Under the pieces are notes generated by a model. That model saw only the letters and a list, made by a program, of their open reading frames with translations. It ran no database searches and had not been told where the DNA came from. Of a DNA stretch of 64,000 bases, positions 49,429 to 60,667 are shown in pieces. The position numbers and the translations under genes are program-made. Each line of letters opens with the position of its first letter. Position 1 is the first letter of the stretch. Source of the DNA: Xanthomonas hyacinthi (lineage in GTDB: Bacteria; Pseudomonadota; Gammaproteobacteria; Xanthomonadales; Xanthomonadaceae); assembly GCF_009769165.1 (NCBI RefSeq), contig NZ_CP043476.1:2921001-2985000 (forward strand), in the 5' to 3' direction.

Positions 49429-49695
49429 TTGAAAGCGAAGTCGCTGTCCCCCTGCTGGTCCTCGCCGCGCTCGCGTTCGCGCCGGCGGCCTGGGCCAGGA
49501 CCTGCGCGGTGACCATCACCGGCACCGACCAGATGTCCTTCGACCAGACCCAGATCAAGGTCGCCGCCGACTGCACCGACGTGGCGCTGACGCTCAAGCA
49601 CAGCGGCAAGCTCGCCGCCGCGGTGAGGGGCCACAACTGGGTGCTGACCAACCCCGGGCACTGGGCGGTGGAAGGGCAAGTTCGTGTTCGGCTGA
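49429..49695 (+). pseudogene. Azurin pseudogene
   Basis: A TTG-initiated start (LKAKSLSP) continues only after a frame change as LLVLAALAFAPAAWARTCAV, an azurin signal peptide and N-terminus. It then runs TITGTDQMSFDQTQIKVAADC and GHNWVLTN with the first copper His. Next the frame jumps to PGHWAV and, after another shift, GKFVFG and a stop. The intervening part of azurin, holding much of the barrel and the copper-ligand Cys region, is missing. At least two frame changes and one internal deletion make it non-functional. It follows the amine locus directly and may once have served as its electron acceptor. Confidence 0.85.
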
Positions 49696-49846
49696 GCCGC
49701 GCCGTGGGTTGCGACCGGCGATCCTGCTGCGGATTTTCCCGAACATGACGGCGCCGCAGGCTTCGGCCTGCTTCAGCGCCGACTCCACTTGTGGGAGTCG
49801 TTCCCATAAAATAGCGACGACTCTCGCGATTACGATGTCACCGCGC

Positions 49847-52609
49847 TCACTCCAGTGCGGAATCCGGCGGCGCCATGCGCTGCAGCAGGCCGCGTTGCAA
49901 TGCGCTGGCCAGCGCCGCTTCGCGGGTGCCAGCTTCCAGCTTGCGGTACAGGTTCTTCAGGTGGAACTTGACCGTGTTCTCCGACAGCGCCAGGCGCCGT
50001 GCGATCTGCTTGTTCGCGTCGCCCTGCGCCAGCAGCGCCAGCACCTCCAGTTCGCGTTCGCTGAACAGCTCGGCGCCGTTGTGCTGGTCGTGGCGCAGCT
50101 TGTCCAGCAGCGCCTGGATGGTCATCGCCAGCGTGGTGTTCGGGGCGGCCTGCGGATCCCGCTGGCGCGCCATGCGCAGCAGCGCCTTGCCTGGCACGCC
50201 CAGTTCCAGCAGGCATTGCCAGGCCTGGGTGCTGGCCACATGCTGCAGCGCGTGGCGCAGGTACGGCAGCGCAGCGGCGGATTCGCCGCGGTCGTGCAGC
50301 ACCAGCGCGATGCGCGCGCGCGCGCGCGCCAGGTGCACGCGGTTGTCGGCGGCCACGCAGGCCGCCTCCACGCCCTGCAGTACCGCCAGCGCGGCGCGGG
50401 TGCGTCCACCCAGGCGGTGCCAGCGGGCCAGGGCGAAGCCGAGCGCGGCGAGGAAGCGCCAATCCTGCGGCTGGCTCAGCGCGTGCGCGAACCGCGCCTC
50501 GTCGCCGGTGCGCGCGACCAGCATGTCGATCGCGGGCGAGCGCGGCTGGTCGAGCAGCACGTGCAGGCGCCAGGCCAGCGCCAGGTCGGCGAGCCGGCCC
50601 AGGTGCCGCGCGTGCGCGATGCGGTCGATGTGGTCGAGCAGGTCCAGCGCGGCGCGGCCGCTGCGGTCGTGCTGCCGCGCCAGCACCAGCGCGGTCTCGT
50701 AGCCGGCGGCATAGATGTCCAGCCAGCCGTCGTGCTGTTCGAGAAAGCCCAGCGCCGGCTGCAGGCAGTCGGCGGCCTCGTCGTAGCGGCCGTGCTCGCA
50801 TTGCAGTTGCGCCAGCAGGCACTGGCCCACCGCCTGCAAGGTGGGATCGAGCTGCTGCTGGCGCTGGGCAATGGCCAGCGCCTGGCGGCAGGTGGCCTCG
50901 GCCCGTTCCAACTGGCCGCGGTAGTAGTGGCTCTGCGCCAGATGGATCAGCGCATAGCTGGCGCCGACCTCGCTGCCGCTGGCCTGCATCGCGCTGCCGG
51001 CCAGCTGCGCGTAGCGTTCGGCGCCGGCGAAATCGGCGCGGCCCAACGCGGTGGTGGCGCAGATGCACCACAGTGTGCCGCGGCCCAGGCTGTCGTCCTC
51101 GTCCAGCGCCGCCGCCTGCGCGGCGATCTGCGCCAGTCCGCGCGGGTTGGCGCAGATCTGGTCGAGCAGGTCGCGCAGCAAGGCCGCCACCACCGTGTAG
51201 TCGCGCTCGAACGGCGCGCGCACCTGCTCGGGGAAATCGCGGAAGCGTTCCAGCAGGGTCTGCGCGTGCGCGAACTCGCCCAGCTTCATGTGCAGGTAGG
51301 CCTGGGTCAGGTTCAGTGCCGGCTGTTCGCCGATGCAACTGCGCGGGAAGCGGCGCAGCAGCGCGCGGATCGGGGCGCTGCCGTGGCGCAGCAGCAACTG
51401 CCAGGTGCCGGCGCGGGCGATGCAGTCGGCGGCGCTGTCGAGCGCGCCGCCGCGGACCGCATGGCGCACCGCTTCGGGCAGCTGTCCGTGCGTATCGAAC
51501 CAGTGCGCGGCGCGCCGGTGCAGCTGCGGCGCCAGTCCGGGCGTGTCGCGCTCCAGCTGCTGGTACAGATAGTCGGCGAACAACGGATGGAAGCGGAACC
51601 ATTCGCGCTCGCCGTCCAGCGCCACCAGCAGGCCCTGGAAGTGCGCCAGGCGCTCCAGCAGCCGGCCGCTGTCGTCGCGTTCGCGCACCGCGTCGGCGAG
51701 CGCGGCGTTGAACCGTTCCAATGGCGAGAGCTGCAGCAGCAACGCGCGCAACGCCGGATCAAGATCGTTGAGCACCTGTTCGGCCAGATACGCTGCCAGC
51801 TCGGCGGTACGTCCGGAGAACCGGCCCAGGTCGTCGCGGCGGCGTTCGTCGCCGTCCAGCCATAGCCCGGCCAATTGCAGCGCGACCGCCCAGCCCTCGG
51901 TCTGCCGGCGCAGCTGGCAGGCCATCGCCGCCGGCACCTGCGGTCCCAGCAGCGCCAGCGTCTCGGCCTCGTCCAGCGCCAGTTCGCGCGCGCCGATGCG
52001 TTCCAGCTGGCCCTGCAGCGCCCAGCGCGCCAGCGGCAGCGCCGGTGCGCGGCGCGTCGCCAGCAGCAGGTGCAACTGGCTGCCGGCACGTTCGACCAGC
52101 CGCGTCACTGCCTCGTCGAGCGCGGCGGCCTGGCCGCGGTCGTAGTCGTCGAGGATCAGCAGCAGGCGCCGCGGCGCGGCACGGATCGCGCGGATCAGGC
52201 CGTGCAGGGCCGCCGCCACGTCCTGGCTGCGCTGTTGCGCGGCCGGCAGCGGCATGCCCAGCTCGACTCCGGCGCCACGCACGGCCAGCGCCAGGTAGGC
52301 GAGAAAACGCGCGGGATCGGCATCGTCCTCGTCCAGCGCCAGCCATGCGACCGCGGCGCCGCGGTCGCGCAGGCGTTGGTGCCATTGTCCGAGCAGGGTG
52401 GTCTTGCCGAACCCGGGCGGCGCCAGCAGCAGGGTCAGCGGCAGTTCGGCGGCGCGGTCCAGGCGCTGCAGCAACGCCTCGCGCGCGACCGCGGCCACGC
52501 GCGAGCGTGGCGGCGCCAGTTTGTCGGCCAGCACCCAGTCGGGCATGGCGGGGCTGCCGTGCACGGCCGGCAGGAAATGCGGATCCAACAGCGTGACAGG
52601 CTTGAGCAT
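49847..52609 (-). CDS. MalT-type LuxR-family transcriptional regulator
   Basis: 920 residues: N-terminal P-loop APPGFGKTTLLGQW near residue 60 with Walker B-like LLLILDDYD, a long helical-repeat region (about 350-830), and a C-terminal LuxR helix-turn-helix (FSERELEVLALLAQGDANKQ then IARRLALSENTVKFHLKNLY). This is the ATP- and ligand-binding MalT class, usually an activator. I start at MLKPVTLLDPHF; an ATG at 52723 would add 38 residues lacking structure. It faces the end of the amine locus and could regulate it or the TonB receptors nearby; no binding site was found. A (CG)n tract encodes ARARARI near residue 760. Confidence 0.88.
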   Translation of the reverse strand: MLKPVTLLDPHFLPAVHGSPAMPDWVLADKLAPPRSRVAAVAREALLQRLDRAAELPLTLLLAPPGFGKTTLLGQWHQRLRDRGAAVAWLALDEDDADPARFLAYLALAVRGAGVELGMPLPAAQQRSQDVAAALHGLIRAIRAAPRRLLLILDDYDRGQAAALDEAVTRLVERAGSQLHLLLATRRAPALPLARWALQGQLERIGARELALDEAETLALLGPQVPAAMACQLRRQTEGWAVALQLAGLWLDGDERRRDDLGRFSGRTAELAAYLAEQVLNDLDPALRALLLQLSPLERFNAALADAVRERDDSGRLLERLAHFQGLLVALDGEREWFRFHPLFADYLYQQLERDTPGLAPQLHRRAAHWFDTHGQLPEAVRHAVRGGALDSAADCIARAGTWQLLLRHGSAPIRALLRRFPRSCIGEQPALNLTQAYLHMKLGEFAHAQTLLERFRDFPEQVRAPFERDYTVVAALLRDLLDQICANPRGLAQIAAQAAALDEDDSLGRGTLWCICATTALGRADFAGAERYAQLAGSAMQASGSEVGASYALIHLAQSHYYRGQLERAEATCRQALAIAQRQQQLDPTLQAVGQCLLAQLQCEHGRYDEAADCLQPALGFLEQHDGWLDIYAAGYETALVLARQHDRSGRAALDLLDHIDRIAHARHLGRLADLALAWRLHVLLDQPRSPAIDMLVARTGDEARFAHALSQPQDWRFLAALGFALARWHRLGGRTRAALAVLQGVEAACVAADNRVHLARARARIALVLHDRGESAAALPYLRHALQHVASTQAWQCLLELGVPGKALLRMARQRDPQAAPNTTLAMTIQALLDKLRHDQHNGAELFSERELEVLALLAQGDANKQIARRLALSENTVKFHLKNLYRKLEAGTREAALASALQRGLLQRMAPPDSALE

Positions 52610-52830
52610 GTCGCCACGAGTGTCTGCAGGTGTCGCCCTGGCGCCTTCCGGCGGCTCGGGCAACGGGACGGAATCGGACGCATGCCGGTTTGCCGTGCGG
52701 ATGCACGAGTCCCCTGGCGCCATACCGATCCCACGAGCCCCCGCCCTGGTGCCGTCCGTTGGACCTGAAGGTTGAACTTATGACAGGTTCTCGACAAAAA
52801 CAAAAGTCACGACCAGTTCTCGGTTTCGCT

Positions 52831-54123
<1,293 letters not shown>

Positions 54124-54467
54124 GAGCGGGGAATCCTTGGCGAGACTGGCCGGGCCGGTGGGCCGGTGGGCCGGTGGGCCGGGCGCGGCGCGATGCCGCC
54201 TATTGTCGCGGCTAGCGCCTGCGCGTGCCATGTCGTCTGCCGTTCGGCCGCACCTACCCGCCCGCCGCGCACCTACCCGCTGCGGCCGGCTCCGCCGCGT
54301 GATCCGCTGCCTACTATCGGAGCGTCCAGGGGGGCGCATGACCTGATAGCCAATGGTGATTGGGCATGCAACGGGCGGATTTTCCACAGTGTTCCAGCGG
54401 GTTCGCCACTGGCGTCGCGCCTGCATTTCGTTGGGTTGCCAACGATTTCCATCTTCGGGGAGAGAGC
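54124..54467. other. Divergent promoter region between hemL and TonB receptor 3
   Basis: No gene. It contains the GGGCCGGT tandem repeat near hemL and ends with GGGGAGAGAGC ahead of the receptor ATG. Promoters for both genes should lie here; I see no clear boxes. Confidence 0.5.
54152..54183. repeat. 8-base tandem repeat GGGCCGGT
   Basis: Four consecutive copies, the last with one change (GGGCCGGG), in the 5' leader of hemL about 29 bases before its ATG. Confidence 0.9.
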
Positions 54468-57400
54468 ATGCACCGTACGATCCGCAAGAGCGCCTTGGCG
54501 CTCGCGTTGGCGCTTGCCGCCGGCCATGCCTATGCGCAGTCCACCACCGGCAGCATCGTCGGCAGCGTGCCGCCGGGCGCGGGCCAGAGCAGCGTGCTGA
54601 TCACCAACACCAGCGGCTTCAGCCGCGAGGTCAAGGTGGACGACCGCGGCCGCTACGCGCAGGGCAACCTGCCGCTGGGCACCTACACGGTCGCGCTCAA
54701 GCGCGACGGCCAGGTGGTGGAGACGCGCGAGAACATCAGCCTGGTGGTCGGTGCCGGCACCGAGGTCGGCTTCGGCGGCCCGGCGCAGACCCTGGACGCG
54801 GTCAACGTGGTGGCCGGCAACGTGGCCCGGATCGACGTGGCCAGCGTCGACAGCCGCACCGTGATCACCGCCGAGCAACTGGCGGTGCTGCCGCTCGGGC
54901 GCAGCGCCGAGGCCATTGCCTTGCTGGCTCCGGGCGTGGTCGCCAACAGCGGCGGCTACGACAACGGCGCGCTCGGCGGCTCGCTGGCCAGCTTCGGCGG
55001 CTCGGCGGCGAGCGAGAACGCCTATTACCTCAACGGCTTCAACACCACCGACCCGGCCAGCAGCCTGGGCGGGCTGACCCTGCCGTACGGCGCGATCGAC
55101 CAGCAGGAAATCTTCACCGGTGGCTATGGCGCGCAATACGGCCGTTCCAACGGCGGCGTGATCAGCCAGGTCGGCAAGCGCGGCAGTAACGAGTGGCATT
55201 TCGGCGCGGCGGTGATCTGGCAGCCGGACAGCCTCAGCGCCCGGCAGAGCGATCTGTATTTCCGCAAGGACAGCGTGTACTGGGATCCGAGCAATGCCAG
55301 GTACACCGCCGGCAACTACATGCCGCTGAGCGAGACCACCGCCGACCAGACCACCTACAGCGCCTATGTCGGCGGCCCGCTGGTGCAGGACCGGTTGTTC
55401 TTCTTCCTGGCCCTGGAGCAGGTCGATTCCAGCGGCACCCGCGTCGCCGACGCGCGCGTCACCTCCGGCGGCATCTCCGGCTCGCCGTGGACGCGCTACG
55501 ACTACAAGCAGACCCGCGCCTACGCCAAGATCGACTGGCAGATCAGCGACAACCACCTGCTGGAATTCACCGGCGCGCAGGACAAGGCGCGCACCAACGG
55601 CAACATCTACGGCTACGACTACGTCAACCGCGAGGTCGGCAGCTACAAGGGCCGCGAAGCCAAGAACGAGTTCGGCCCGTCCCTGTTGATGGGCAAGTAC
55701 ACCGGCTATTTCGGCGACAACCTCACCTTGACCGCGCTGTACGGCAAGGAACGCCTGCCCAACAAGCTCACCGCGATCGGCTACGACGCCGGCAACGGCC
55801 CGTACCTCAACAGCGTCGACAACCAGAACCCGGCCTACACCGGCGGCGTCCCGGTCACCAACGCGCAGACAGTCGTCTCGATCACCGATCCGGACCGCGA
55901 GTACAAGAAGGACAACCTGCGCCTCAACCTCAACTGGCGGCTCGGCGCGCACAGCATCGACGTCGGCATCGACAACCAGAAGAGCGAGGCGATCAACATC
56001 GGCACGTACAGTTCCGGCCCGGGCTATGCCTGGACCTATGGCTACACCCCGGATGCGTACGGCGCGAACAGCGGCGGCCAGGTCAGCGGCTCGGTGGCCG
56101 AGGACGGCAGCATCGGCGTGCCCAGCCCGGGCCTGGCCGATCCCACCTACGGCAGCACCGGCTACTACGTCACCAAGGACATCGCCACCAACCTGTATTC
56201 CTACGACGCCAAGCAGACCGCGTACTACCTCGAAGACCACTGGCAGGTCACCGACAAACTGCTGCTCTCGCTCGGCGTGCGCAACGACAGCTTCACCAAC
56301 TACACCCCGTTCGGCCAGGCCTACATCGAGCTGAAGAACCAGTGGGCGCCGCGGCTGGGCTTCAGCTGGGACGTCAACGGCGATTCCAGCCTGAAGGTGT
56401 ACGGCAACATCGGCCGCTACTACCTCGGCCTGCCGCTGTCGCCGGCGGGGTTGTTCACCCCGGCGGTGTCCACCAGCACCTACTACACCTACAGCGGCAT
56501 CAATGCCGACGGCACGCCGATCCTGGCCACCCAGCTGGCGCCGCCGGTATCGGCCAACTCGCGCTTCGGCCGGCTCGCCGACGTGCGTACCGCGGTGGCC
56601 GAGGACATCAAGGGCGAGAACCAGGACGAGCTCATCCTCGGCTTCACCAAGGTGCTGCCGAACGACTGGGTGCTCGGCGTGCGCGGCACCCATCGCCGGC
56701 TCAACGACGGCATCGACGACACCAACCTCGACAACTCCAATACCGGCCTGGTGGCCGCCGCGGCGGCGGCGGGCGTGGACATCGACTGGACCAGGAACGC
56801 CAGCGCGGCGCTGATCAATCCGGGCAAGACCAACACCTACCGGGTGATCGGCACCGACGGCCAGGTGCACGCCTTGACCGTGACCCGCGAGCAGGGCGGC
56901 TACCCCGAATTCAAGCGCCGCTACTCGGCGCTGGAATTCAACCTGGAGCGTCCGTTCGACGGCCGCTGGTACAGCAAGATGAGCTACGTGTGGGCGCACA
57001 GCTACGGCACCACCGAAGGCCAGCTGCGCTCGGACCTGTGGCGCACCGGCGGCGCGCTGGGCAGCTACCAGGGCCAGGCGGCGACCTCGACCACGCAGAG
57101 CTGGGACCACGCGGCACTGATGGAGAACGTCAATGGCAACCAGTCCAACGACCACCGCCACCAGCTCAAGGTGTACGGCTTCTACCAGCTGACCGGGGAG
57201 TGGGGCGCGTCCGCCAACCTGAGCCTGATCTCCGGCGCGCCGCGGCCGTGCCTGGGCTACTACTACGGCAGCAACTACGACGCCGGTGACCGCGATCCGG
57301 CCGGCTATGCCAATGCCAGCGTCACCGGCGGCACCTACCACTACTGCTACAACCCGGCCACCGGCACCGGCGAGCCGTCGCCGCCGGGTTCGCACGGCAC

Positions 57401-57629
57401 CTTGGGCTGGGTGGCGCAGCTCGACCTGGGCCTGACCTACAAGCCGAAGTTCGCCGAAGGCAAGTTGGCGCTGAGCCTGGACGTGTTCAACGTCACCAAC
57501 CGGCAGACGGTGACCAACGTCTATCCGTTCTCCGAGCTGAACCCGGGCCAAGTCAATCCGCTGTGGAACCAGGCGGTGGCATACCAGGCGCCGCGCTCGG
57601 CGCGGGTGACGCTCAGCTACGACTTCTGA
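54468..57629 (+). CDS. TonB-dependent receptor 3, Oar-like
   Basis: 1053 residues. After a signal peptide ([16 protein letters not shown]) comes a carboxypeptidase-regulatory-like beta domain ([33 protein letters not shown]) and then a plug ([40 protein letters not shown]). The barrel ends in RVTLSYDF. This is the OmpA-related-receptor (Oar) architecture, associated with outer-membrane uptake and protein-like substrates; the ligand is unknown. It sits between hemL and thiE and is followed by three repeat units. Confidence 0.92.
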   Translation: MHRTIRKSALALALALAAGHAYAQSTTGSIVGSVPPGAGQSSVLITNTSGFSREVKVDDRGRYAQGNLPLGTYTVALKRDGQVVETRENISLVVGAGTEVGFGGPAQTLDAVNVVAGNVARIDVASVDSRTVITAEQLAVLPLGRSAEAIALLAPGVVANSGGYDNGALGGSLASFGGSAASENAYYLNGFNTTDPASSLGGLTLPYGAIDQQEIFTGGYGAQYGRSNGGVISQVGKRGSNEWHFGAAVIWQPDSLSARQSDLYFRKDSVYWDPSNARYTAGNYMPLSETTADQTTYSAYVGGPLVQDRLFFFLALEQVDSSGTRVADARVTSGGISGSPWTRYDYKQTRAYAKIDWQISDNHLLEFTGAQDKARTNGNIYGYDYVNREVGSYKGREAKNEFGPSLLMGKYTGYFGDNLTLTALYGKERLPNKLTAIGYDAGNGPYLNSVDNQNPAYTGGVPVTNAQTVVSITDPDREYKKDNLRLNLNWRLGAHSIDVGIDNQKSEAINIGTYSSGPGYAWTYGYTPDAYGANSGGQVSGSVAEDGSIGVPSPGLADPTYGSTGYYVTKDIATNLYSYDAKQTAYYLEDHWQVTDKLLLSLGVRNDSFTNYTPFGQAYIELKNQWAPRLGFSWDVNGDSSLKVYGNIGRYYLGLPLSPAGLFTPAVSTSTYYTYSGINADGTPILATQLAPPVSANSRFGRLADVRTAVAEDIKGENQDELILGFTKVLPNDWVLGVRGTHRRLNDGIDDTNLDNSNTGLVAAAAAAGVDIDWTRNASAALINPGKTNTYRVIGTDGQVHALTVTREQGGYPEFKRRYSALEFNLERPFDGRWYSKMSYVWAHSYGTTEGQLRSDLWRTGGALGSYQGQAATSTTQSWDHAALMENVNGNQSNDHRHQLKVYGFYQLTGEWGASANLSLISGAPRPCLGYYYGSNYDAGDRDPAGYANASVTGGTYHYCYNPATGTGEPSPPGSHGTLGWVAQLDLGLTYKPKFAEGKLALSLDVFNVTNRQTVTNVYPFSELNPGQVNPLWNQAVAYQAPRSARVTLSYDF

Positions 57630-57647
57630 GCGGGCATGGTTCTAAAG

Positions 57648-57826
57648 CCCCTCTCCCCCTCGGGAGAGGGGTTGGGGTGAGGGTACGTGCGCGAAGCGCC
57701 TCGCGGCGTTTGGGTGCACGAGGCTGCGTCCGTACCCTCATCCGCCCCTGCGGGGCACCTTCTCCCGAGGGGAGAAGGAAGAGCCACTAGCCCCTCTCCC
57801 GCCGGGAGAGGGGTTGGGGTGAGGGT
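57648..57826. repeat. Cluster of CCTCTCCC-type repeats with flanking direct repeats
   Basis: Units at 57648-57686 and 57790-57826 share CCCCTCTCCC..GGGAGAGGGG then TTGGGGTGAGGGTAC. A third unit at 57733-57779 is inverted or variant (ACCCTCATCC, TTCTCCCGAGGGGAGAAGG). Outside each copy the text GCGAAGCGCCTCGCGG and GAGGCTTCG/GAGGCTGCG is repeated, so the block looks like tandem duplication of a larger unit. Confidence 0.8.
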
Positions 57827-57923
57827 ACGGACGCGAAGCGCCTCGCGGAGTTTGGAGGCGCGAGGCTTCGCCCCAGGAGCGCCCCGCCAGCGGTGCATTC
57901 GATACCTGCGCCGGCACCGCGCC

Positions 57924-58547
57924 TCAGTCGAAGCAGGCGCGGTAGGCGGCCAAGGCCGCACGCGGATCGGCGGCGTCGAACACGCCGCTGATCACCGCCA
58001 GCAGGTCGGCGCCGGCGGCGACCAGGGCACGGCCGTTGTCGGGGGTCAGCCCACCGATCGCGACCCGCGGCAGGCCCAGCGTCGCGGCATCGCGCAGCAG
58101 GCCGGGGTCGGCGCGGCGCGTGGTGACTTTGCTGCGCGTGGGGAAGAACGCGCCGAAGGCGACGTAGCTGGCGCCGGCGGCGGCGGCGGCGCGGGCCAGG
58201 GCGAGGTCGTCGTAGCACGAGGCGCCGATCAGCGCGTCGGCACCGAGCGCTGCGCGCGCGGCGGCCAGGTCGGCGTCGTCTTCGCCCAGGTGCACGCCGG
58301 CGGCGCCGACCGCCTGCGCCAGGGCCACAGCGTCGTTGACGATCAGCGGCACGCCGGCGTGCGCGCACAGCGCCTGCAGTGCCGTCGCCTGGGCCAGGCG
58401 CTGCGCCGCGTCGGCCCGCTTGTTGCGGTATTGCAGCCAGGTCGGGCCGTGGCCGAGCAGCGGCGCCACGCGCGCCAGCAGGCGCTCGCCGTCGGCCTCG
58501 TCGGGGGTGATCAGGTAGACGCCGCGGGGTGGCGATGCTGCATTCAT
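57924..58547 (-). CDS. thiE: Thiamine-phosphate synthase
   Basis: A 207-residue TIM barrel that joins hydroxymethylpyrimidine-PP with hydroxyethylthiazole-P to give thiamine phosphate. Motifs: [39 protein letters not shown] and [11 protein letters not shown]. It keeps the TRSK substrate loop and the IGGLTPDNG phosphate site. The start [15 protein letters not shown] is reasonable. It is divergent from the rubredoxin gene; the TPP riboswitch of this window is at thiC, not here. Confidence 0.95.
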   Translation of the reverse strand: MNAASPPRGVYLITPDEADGERLLARVAPLLGHGPTWLQYRNKRADAAQRLAQATALQALCAHAGVPLIVNDAVALAQAVGAAGVHLGEDDADLAAARAALGADALIGASCYDDLALARAAAAAGASYVAFGAFFPTRSKVTTRRADPGLLRDAATLGLPRVAIGGLTPDNGRALVAAGADLLAVISGVFDAADPRAALAAYRACFD

Positions 58548-58621
58548 GGAGGAGCCTTCCGGTGTGCAGGCGAGGGTGGGACAATGCCGCTCCGTCCGGC
58601 CCGTAGACCCGCGATTATCCA

Positions 58622-58813
58622 ATGAGCGATGCCATTGCCACCACCTACCGCACCTGGATGTGCGTCGTCTGCGGCTTCATCTACAAGGAAATCGACGGCC
58701 TGCCGGAAGAAGGCATCGCCCCCGGCACCCGCTGGGAAGACGTGCCCGACACCTGGACCTGCCCGGACTGCGGCGTGACCAAGGACGATTTCGAGATGGT
58801 GGAGATGGATTGA
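58622..58813 (+). CDS. Rubredoxin
   Basis: 63 residues with the two iron-binding loops MCVVCGF and TCPDCGV and the core [14 protein letters not shown] one-iron, four-cysteine electron carrier in the cytoplasm. A repeat arm starts directly after the stop codon. Confidence 0.95.
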   Translation: MSDAIATTYRTWMCVVCGFIYKEIDGLPEEGIAPGTRWEDVPDTWTCPDCGVTKDDFEMVEMD

Positions 58814-58814
58814 A

Positions 58815-59092
58815 GCTGGGAATGGGGAGTGGGGAATCGGGAATGGGAACAGCCGCTCCCTGCCTGTAGGCCTCGTGAGGCAGAGTGCTTTTTTGGGGCG
58901 CACCGGGCGTAAATAGCGATGCCGAGCTGTCGGATTGCTGCAAGGTCATAGGTCGGGCAGTGCTGCCCGCCCGCGGGCTCGAATGCACGATTCGGTCGGT
59001 TACCTGTTAACCGCTTGGTCAAGCCAGCAAACCTTGAGCCCCAGGGCAGCCGCTTTTTCCATTCCCGATTCCCCACTCCCCATTCCCAGCCT
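58815..59092. repeat. Paired inverted repeats between rubredoxin and SirB1-like gene
   Basis: The left arm (58815-58848, GCTGGGAATGGGGAGTGGGG then AATCGGGAATGGG) abuts the rubredoxin stop. The right arm (59057-59092) is its complement and abuts the SirB1 stop. The roughly 210 bases between contain GC-rich half palindromes and no gene. Confidence 0.85.
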
Positions 59093-59937
59093 CAATGCAT
59101 CCGCTGCGCGCGCGCGCTCAGTTCCACCAGGCGTTCGCGGATCGGCAGCACGTCGCTGGCTTCCGGGTTCAGTTGCAGGTAGCGGCCCAGGTCGCGGCGC
59201 GCGCCGGGCACGTAGTCCATCTGCAGGTAGGCCAGGCCGCGGTCGCGCAGGGCTTCGGGCTGGTCGGGCATCAGCTTGAGCACGCGGTCGGCGCTGCGCG
59301 CGGCGCGGTCCCATTCGTGACGTTCGGCGTAGACGCCGTGCAGGTTGCGCAGCACCCGGGTCAGGATCGCGCGGTGCGGCGCCGGGTCCAGGATCTGCAG
59401 CAGCGCGCGGTCGTCCGGGGTCTCGCCGCCCAGGTGCGGGCGCGCGCGTTCGCGCAACTCTTCCACCGCCAGCGGGCGGCCGCCGTTGAACGGGTCCATC
59501 ACCAGCAGGCCGTCGTCCACCGGCAGGCGCACCAGGAAATGCCCGGGGAAGGACACCCCGTCGAGCGGGATGTCCAGCCGCCGCGCCACTTCCATCTGCA
59601 CCAGCGCCAGCGAGATCGGGTTGCCCAGGCGGCGCTCGAAGACCTCGTTCATGTAGCTGTTGCGCGGGTCGTAATACTCGTCGTGGTTGCCGCTGTAGCC
59701 GAGTTCCTCGAACAGGTGGCGGTTGATCGCGGCCATCTTCAGCGGCCACGGCTCGATCATCGCCACCTCGTGGCGCAGGTGCTCGGCATGGTTCTGCGCC
59801 AGCGTGGCGTAGTGGTCGGCATCCAGTTCCGGATACTCGTCGCGGGCGATCAGCAGCGCGGTGGCCAGCAGCGGCAACGCGTCGTCGTCCAGCGCGGCCA
59901 GGGTATTCCAGCTCGGCAATGTCAGTCGGTCGACCAT
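59092..59937 (-). CDS. SirB1-family transglutaminase-like/TPR protein
   Basis: 281 residues. Residues about 25-170 are a transglutaminase-like domain (HLFEELGYSGNHDEYYDPRN, NEVFERRLGNPISLALVQMEV, VSFPGHFLVRL) as in SirB1/YchA. The C-terminal half is a TPR-like array (AARSADRVLKLMPDQPEAL, LAYLQMDYVPGARRDLGRYL). The function in this family is unclear. The stop overlaps the repeat arm. Confidence 0.88.
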   Translation of the reverse strand: MVDRLTLPSWNTLAALDDDALPLLATALLIARDEYPELDADHYATLAQNHAEHLRHEVAMIEPWPLKMAAINRHLFEELGYSGNHDEYYDPRNSYMNEVFERRLGNPISLALVQMEVARRLDIPLDGVSFPGHFLVRLPVDDGLLVMDPFNGGRPLAVEELRERARPHLGGETPDDRALLQILDPAPHRAILTRVLRNLHGVYAERHEWDRAARSADRVLKLMPDQPEALRDRGLAYLQMDYVPGARRDLGRYLQLNPEASDVLPIRERLVELSARAQRMH

Positions 59938-60044
59938 GGCCCAAGACTGGCCGCAAAGCGCGACGCGATCAAGTCCGGGGGTTCCCGACAGCGGTGTCGG
60001 GTTCAGCGCGACGGCGACGGCGCTTTTGCCGACGCCGGCGCGGC

Positions 60045-60494
60045 TCAGCGGGCGCTCGGGATCCCCGGGCCGAAGCGCAGTTCGGCGCCGTTCTGCAGCT
60101 TGAGCTGCGCGGCCTGGCCGGCGTTGAGCTCCAGCACGTAGCGCGCCGGCGCGTTGCTGGGATAGGGCGGGCAGGCATTGCCGGCCGAGCACGGCGGCAC
60201 GTCGCGCTGCTGCGCCACCAGCGTGCGCTGGCTGTCGAAGTACAGGATGTCCAGCGCGATCTTGGTGTTCTTCATCCAGTACGCCTGCGGTTCCTCGCGG
60301 TCGTGGATGAACAGCATGCCGTGGTCGGCGTCCATCTGGTCGCGGAACATCAGCCCGCGCGCGCGGGTCGCATCGTCCTGGGCCAGCTCGACCTGGTAGC
60401 GGTGCCCGCCCAGTTCCACCCAGTGGTCGCCAGCGCTGGCGCAGCCGCTGAGGGTCAGCAGGACGAGGACCAACACAGCGCGGAACAGGGACAT
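60045..60494 (-). CDS. DUF192 lipoprotein
   Basis: 149 residues. VLVLLTLSGCASAG is a lipobox, so it should be an outer- or inner-membrane lipoprotein. The DUF192 signature QDDATRARGLMFRDQMD, HDREEPQAYWMKNTKIALDILY and VLELNAGQA is complete. Its role is unknown. Confidence 0.93.
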   Translation of the reverse strand: MSLFRAVLVLVLLTLSGCASAGDHWVELGGHRYQVELAQDDATRARGLMFRDQMDADHGMLFIHDREEPQAYWMKNTKIALDILYFDSQRTLVAQQRDVPPCSAGNACPPYPSNAPARYVLELNAGQAAQLKLQNGAELRFGPGIPSAR

Positions 60495-60558
60495 GGCATT
60501 GCCGGGGAAGGTGGGATCAGCGCGCACCTTGTTGCATGGTGCGTGGCGAGTCAAGAGA

Positions 60559-60661
60559 GCCGGGATTGGGGATTGGGGATTCGGGATTGGCAACGGCGGG
60601 GAGCTGCGGCCTGAAGGGGTTTCGGCTTTTGCGAATCCCCAATCCCTAATCCCGAATCCCG
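60559..60661. repeat. Paired inverted repeat before rpiA stop
   Basis: Arms at 60559-60592 (CCGGGATTGGGGATTGGGGA then TTCGGGATTGG) and 60631-60661 (complement). A relative of the family at 33716 and 58815, with GGGGATT in place of GGGGAAT. The right arm ends seven bases from the rpiA stop codon. Confidence 0.85.
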
Positions 60662-60667
60662 CGCGCG

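Noticed and set aside
50299..50331. (CG)n tract as a regulatory repeat
   Set aside because: It lies inside the MalT-type coding sequence and simply encodes alternating Ala-Arg.
54152..54183. Tandem repeat as a possible CRISPR array
   Set aside because: Units are 8 bases with no spacers and there are no cas genes; it is a plain short tandem repeat.
54273..57551. 1092-codon frame antisense to TonB receptor 3
   Set aside because: Val/Ala/Arg-rich shadow of a clear receptor gene; no start signal or domains.
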